From assembly GCF_051233685.1 (NCBI RefSeq), contig NZ_JBAMMY010000185.1, positions 15,670 through 79,669 on the forward strand: a stretch of DNA of 64,000 nt, read 5' to 3'. The position numbers were made by a program, and so were the translations under genes. The DNA comes from RPRI01 sp051233685. Lineage in GTDB: Bacteria > Desulfobacterota > Desulfobacteria > Desulfobacterales > RPRI01. Below, piece after piece: positions 61,617-64,000 of this stretch; the first letter of the stretch is position 1; each line of letters opens with the position of its first letter. Under the pieces are notes generated by a model, which did not search any database, was not told where the DNA came from, and saw only the letters and a program-made list of their open reading frames with translations.

Positions 61617-62795
61617 ATGATTGGAATATCCAAATTGTATTGCGGTACAGTAGAACCGTCGGATACTCTTCGCTACAATCGCAGTTCTTCGCAGCTTCCA
61701 TCACATCTTTTACAGTTTTCATCCGATAAGAAACCTGTTGTTGTCTGGAATGTTACAAGACAATGTAATCTAAAATGCATTCACTGCTATGCACATGCGA
61801 AAAGCAGACCTGTTGATGATGAGCTTTCAACCGCAGACGGAATTAAACTTATTGATGACCTTTCTCAGTTTCAAGTGCCGGTAATCCTGTTTTCAGGCGG
61901 CGAGCCTTTGATGCGAAAGGATCTTCCCGAACTTGCCGGTTATGCGGTCGAAAAAGGAATGAGAGCGGTAATATCAACCAATGGAACGCTGATTTCCGAA
62001 CAAACTGCGAAAATATTAAAAGAAGTAGGCCTTTCATATGTCGGAATAAGTCTTGATGGCATGGAAGAGATAAATGATCGCTTCAGGGGAGTAAAAGGCG
62101 CTTATAAGCAGGCTCTGGAAGGCATTAGAAATTGCATGGATGCCGGGATAAAAGTCGGATTGCGATTTACAATCAACAAATATAATTTCTATGAAATACC
62201 GAAAATATTCAACCTGCTTGAAGAGATGGAAATCCCGCGCGTGTGTTTTTATCATCTTGTCTATGCAGGCCGGGGATCAAAGCTTGTAGAAGAAGATCTT
62301 TCCCACAGCCAAACAAGATCGGCGGTTGATACAATAATTGATCTTACCCAAAAGCTTTTTGACAAGGGAAAGCAAAAAGAAGTACTTACTGTTGATAACC
62401 ATTCGGACGGCCCCTATATTTATTTAAGGCTTTTAAAAGAAAATCCTGAAAGAGCAAAAGAGGTTCTTGAACTCCTCAGGATGAATGAAGGGAACAACTC
62501 GGGAAGAGGCATCGGGTGCGTAAGCTGGAATGGCGAGGTTTATGCAGACCAGTTCTGGCGTCACCACAGCTTTGGGAATATAAAGGAAAGGCCGTTTTCG
62601 CAAATATGGACGGATTTATCCGATCCTTTGTTAAAAAAGCTTAAAGAGAAGAAAAATCATGTAAAAGGGAGATGCGCCACATGCAGGTGGCTTGATATAT
62701 GTGCCGGAAATTTCAGGGTCCGCGCTGAAGCCATAACCGGCGATGTCTGGGCGCCTGATCCGGCATGTTATCTGACCGATCAGGAAATATCATAA
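61617..62795 (+). CDS. ahbC: 12,18-didecarboxysiroheme deacetylase (radical SAM)
   Basis: 392 residues. The N-terminus MIGISKLYCGTVEPSDTLRY is typical of AhbC. Radical SAM Cys 50, 54 and 57 lie in RQCNLKCIHCYA, with FSGGEPL near 99, and a SPASM-type region with GCVSWNGEVYADQF near 302 and CATCRWLDICAGN near 350. AhbC removes acetate side chains from didecarboxysiroheme to give Fe-coproporphyrin III in the siroheme-dependent heme pathway of sulfate reducers and archaea. hemB follows. Confidence 0.9.
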   Translation: MIGISKLYCGTVEPSDTLRYNRSSSQLPSHLLQFSSDKKPVVVWNVTRQCNLKCIHCYAHAKSRPVDDELSTADGIKLIDDLSQFQVPVILFSGGEPLMRKDLPELAGYAVEKGMRAVISTNGTLISEQTAKILKEVGLSYVGISLDGMEEINDRFRGVKGAYKQALEGIRNCMDAGIKVGLRFTINKYNFYEIPKIFNLLEEMEIPRVCFYHLVYAGRGSKLVEEDLSHSQTRSAVDTIIDLTQKLFDKGKQKEVLTVDNHSDGPYIYLRLLKENPERAKEVLELLRMNEGNNSGRGIGCVSWNGEVYADQFWRHHSFGNIKERPFSQIWTDLSDPLLKKLKEKKNHVKGRCATCRWLDICAGNFRVRAEAITGDVWAPDPACYLTDQEIS

Positions 62796-62886
62796 TATAG
62801 CGAATGGCGAATTTCGAACAGCACAAATCTTTGTCCGGTGTGTTGTTTGATATTTGAAGTGAAAACTGAAAACAAGGAGTATTTGT

Positions 62887-63864
62887 ATGCTGTTTCCGGA
62901 TTACAGGCCGAGGCGTTTAAGACAAAAAGAAGCTTTCCGTAGATTGATACGCGAAACCGAGCTTGGCGTAAATGACTTTATTCTTCCTCTTTTTGCTATA
63001 GGCGGCAAAGGAGTTAAAACACCCATACAGTCAATGCCGGGGCATTTTCACTTTTCAATTGAAAATCTGGTGGAAATATGCAGACAAGCCTATGATCTGG
63101 GTATACCGGCAATAATGCTTTTCGGGATACCGGATAAGAAAGACCTTCTTGGAACCGGTGCATATTCAAAAGACGGAATTGTTCAAAAGGCAGTCAAAAC
63201 CATAAAAAACAAGCTTCCCGAACTTGCTGTGATTACCGATGTATGCCTTTGTCAGTATACGGATCATGGCCATTGCGGAATTGTAAACGGAAATACTGTA
63301 GACAATGATGCAACGCTTGAACTTCTTGCCAAAACCGCCTTGTCACATGCAAAAGCAGGCGCCGATATGGTGGCGCCTTCGGATATGATGGACGGAAGGG
63401 TAGCCGAAATCCGCGATACACTCGATGAAAACGGTTTCAGTCATATCCCTATAATGTCGTATTCGGCTAAATACTGCTCGGCGTATTACGGCCCTTTCAG
63501 AAGCGCTGCCGATTCCGCACCAAAATTCGGAGATCGAAGATCCTACCAGATGGATCCTGCAAACGGGCTTGAAGCCATCCGCGAAGTTACAATGGATATT
63601 GAAGAGGGGGCCGATATAATTATGATAAAACCGGCCTTGCCCTACCTTGACATTATATACCGGGTCAGGCAGGAAATAGATCTTCCAATTGCAGCATATA
63701 ATGTCAGCGGTGAATATTCCATGATAAAAGCAGCAGAAAAAATGGGCTGGATAGACGGGAAAAAAGTCATGATGGAGACCTTAACTTCCATTAAAAGAGC
63801 AGGCGCTGATATGATACTTACCTATTTTGCAATTGAAGCGGCAAATGAATTATTAAAAAAATAG
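62887..63864 (+). CDS. hemB: Porphobilinogen synthase (delta-aminolevulinic acid dehydratase)
   Basis: 325 residues with AAGGAG before ATG. Zinc-type active site DVCLCQYTDHGHCGI near 118-132 gives three Cys ligands. The two catalytic Lys are in SYSAKYCSAYYGPFR near 194 and MIKPALPYLD near 247, and the C-terminal part has MIKAAEKMGWID. It condenses two ALA to porphobilinogen, the shared precursor of siroheme, heme and cobalamin. Located 91 bp after ahbC. Confidence 0.96.
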   Translation: MLFPDYRPRRLRQKEAFRRLIRETELGVNDFILPLFAIGGKGVKTPIQSMPGHFHFSIENLVEICRQAYDLGIPAIMLFGIPDKKDLLGTGAYSKDGIVQKAVKTIKNKLPELAVITDVCLCQYTDHGHCGIVNGNTVDNDATLELLAKTALSHAKAGADMVAPSDMMDGRVAEIRDTLDENGFSHIPIMSYSAKYCSAYYGPFRSAADSAPKFGDRRSYQMDPANGLEAIREVTMDIEEGADIIMIKPALPYLDIIYRVRQEIDLPIAAYNVSGEYSMIKAAEKMGWIDGKKVMMETLTSIKRAGADMILTYFAIEAANELLKK

Positions 63865-64000
63865 AGCCAGTTTCAAAACGTCCCATTTAGGCCGATCTCT
63901 GCGTTGGGCTCAAATTTTAATCCTCGAAATACTAAATGTATTCCTGTGGTTAAAATTTTCGCCCGCCTTGACCTTGACCAAACTGAAACGTTTTGAAAGT
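63864..64000. repeat. MITE-like dispersed repeat, copy 2 (cut by window edge)
   Basis: Begins GAGCCAGTTTCAAAAC at the final base of the hemB stop codon and matches the element at 37828 through the window end, apart from a deletion of about 22 bases after tcaaatttt. The terminal arm GTTTTGAAAG is visible at the edge. Confidence 0.88.

Overview
The window looks like a chromosome segment of an anaerobic, AT-rich Desulfobacterota bacterium, most likely a Desulfobacterales sulfate reducer. This is inferred from gene content: an AhbC-type siroheme-to-heme gene next to hemB, a selenocysteine-containing SelD, several 2-hydroxyacyl-CoA dehydratase activases, a cobalamin uptake locus, and separate Zn, Fe(II) and Ni/Co import operons. 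No rRNA, tRNA, CRISPR array or phage block was seen.

Layout. 1-7750 (minus strand): a riboswitch-controlled corrinoid uptake operon with TonB-dependent receptor, a periplasmic binding protein fused to a CbiZ cobinamide amidohydrolase domain, a second binding protein, BtuC, BtuD and the start of an ExbB/TolQ gene. 7900-14800: a ThiF/MoeB-like E1 protein, a 1464-residue double activase/DUF2229 protein and an aminotransferase. 14900-22640: a metal block with a Fur/Zur regulator, znuABC, a DtxR-FeoA fusion, a second feoA, a DUF2325 gene, feoB and a small FeoB-associated Cys-rich protein, with visible palindromic operators. 22700-29020: a Ni/Co ECF system (porin, NikK-like and split NikL-like proteins, CbiM, CbiQ, and a tandem-ATPase CbiO with a His-rich tail). 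29050-35540: small and broken genes, RNase HI, then a minus-strand set encoding a double-cubane/HgdB-like protein, its activase, SelD (UGA-encoded Sec18) and YedF.

36100-39350 holds an Lpp-like lipoprotein followed by two YkuD L,D-transpeptidases, which together suggest covalent outer-membrane tethering. 39400-42700 looks like a decayed chromosomal integron: an N-terminal IntI fragment on the minus strand, then plus-strand cassette-like genes (RelE/HTH toxin-antitoxin, broken DUF2971, PH-domain membrane protein, BrnT/BrnA-like pair) with an attC-like fold in each of the three intergenic gaps between these units. 43000-46160 has a broken aldo/keto reductase, an AEC transporter, DUF4197 and small unknowns. 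46180-54170 is DNA maintenance: sbcC, sbcD and a long RecD2-like helicase. 54200-59600 has a deleted flavoprotein pseudogene, an orphan antitoxin, an M29 aminopeptidase and a YgiQ radical-SAM protein. 59830-63864 has a ClpX-like ATPase, ahbC and hemB.

Two themes recur. First, metal and cofactor acquisition (B12, Zn, Fe, Ni/Co, Se, heme) fills about half the window. Second, there is a high load of gene debris: about eight truncated or internally deleted genes, plus several dispersed palindromic repeats, including a 164-bp MITE-like element present twice (37828 and the right edge).
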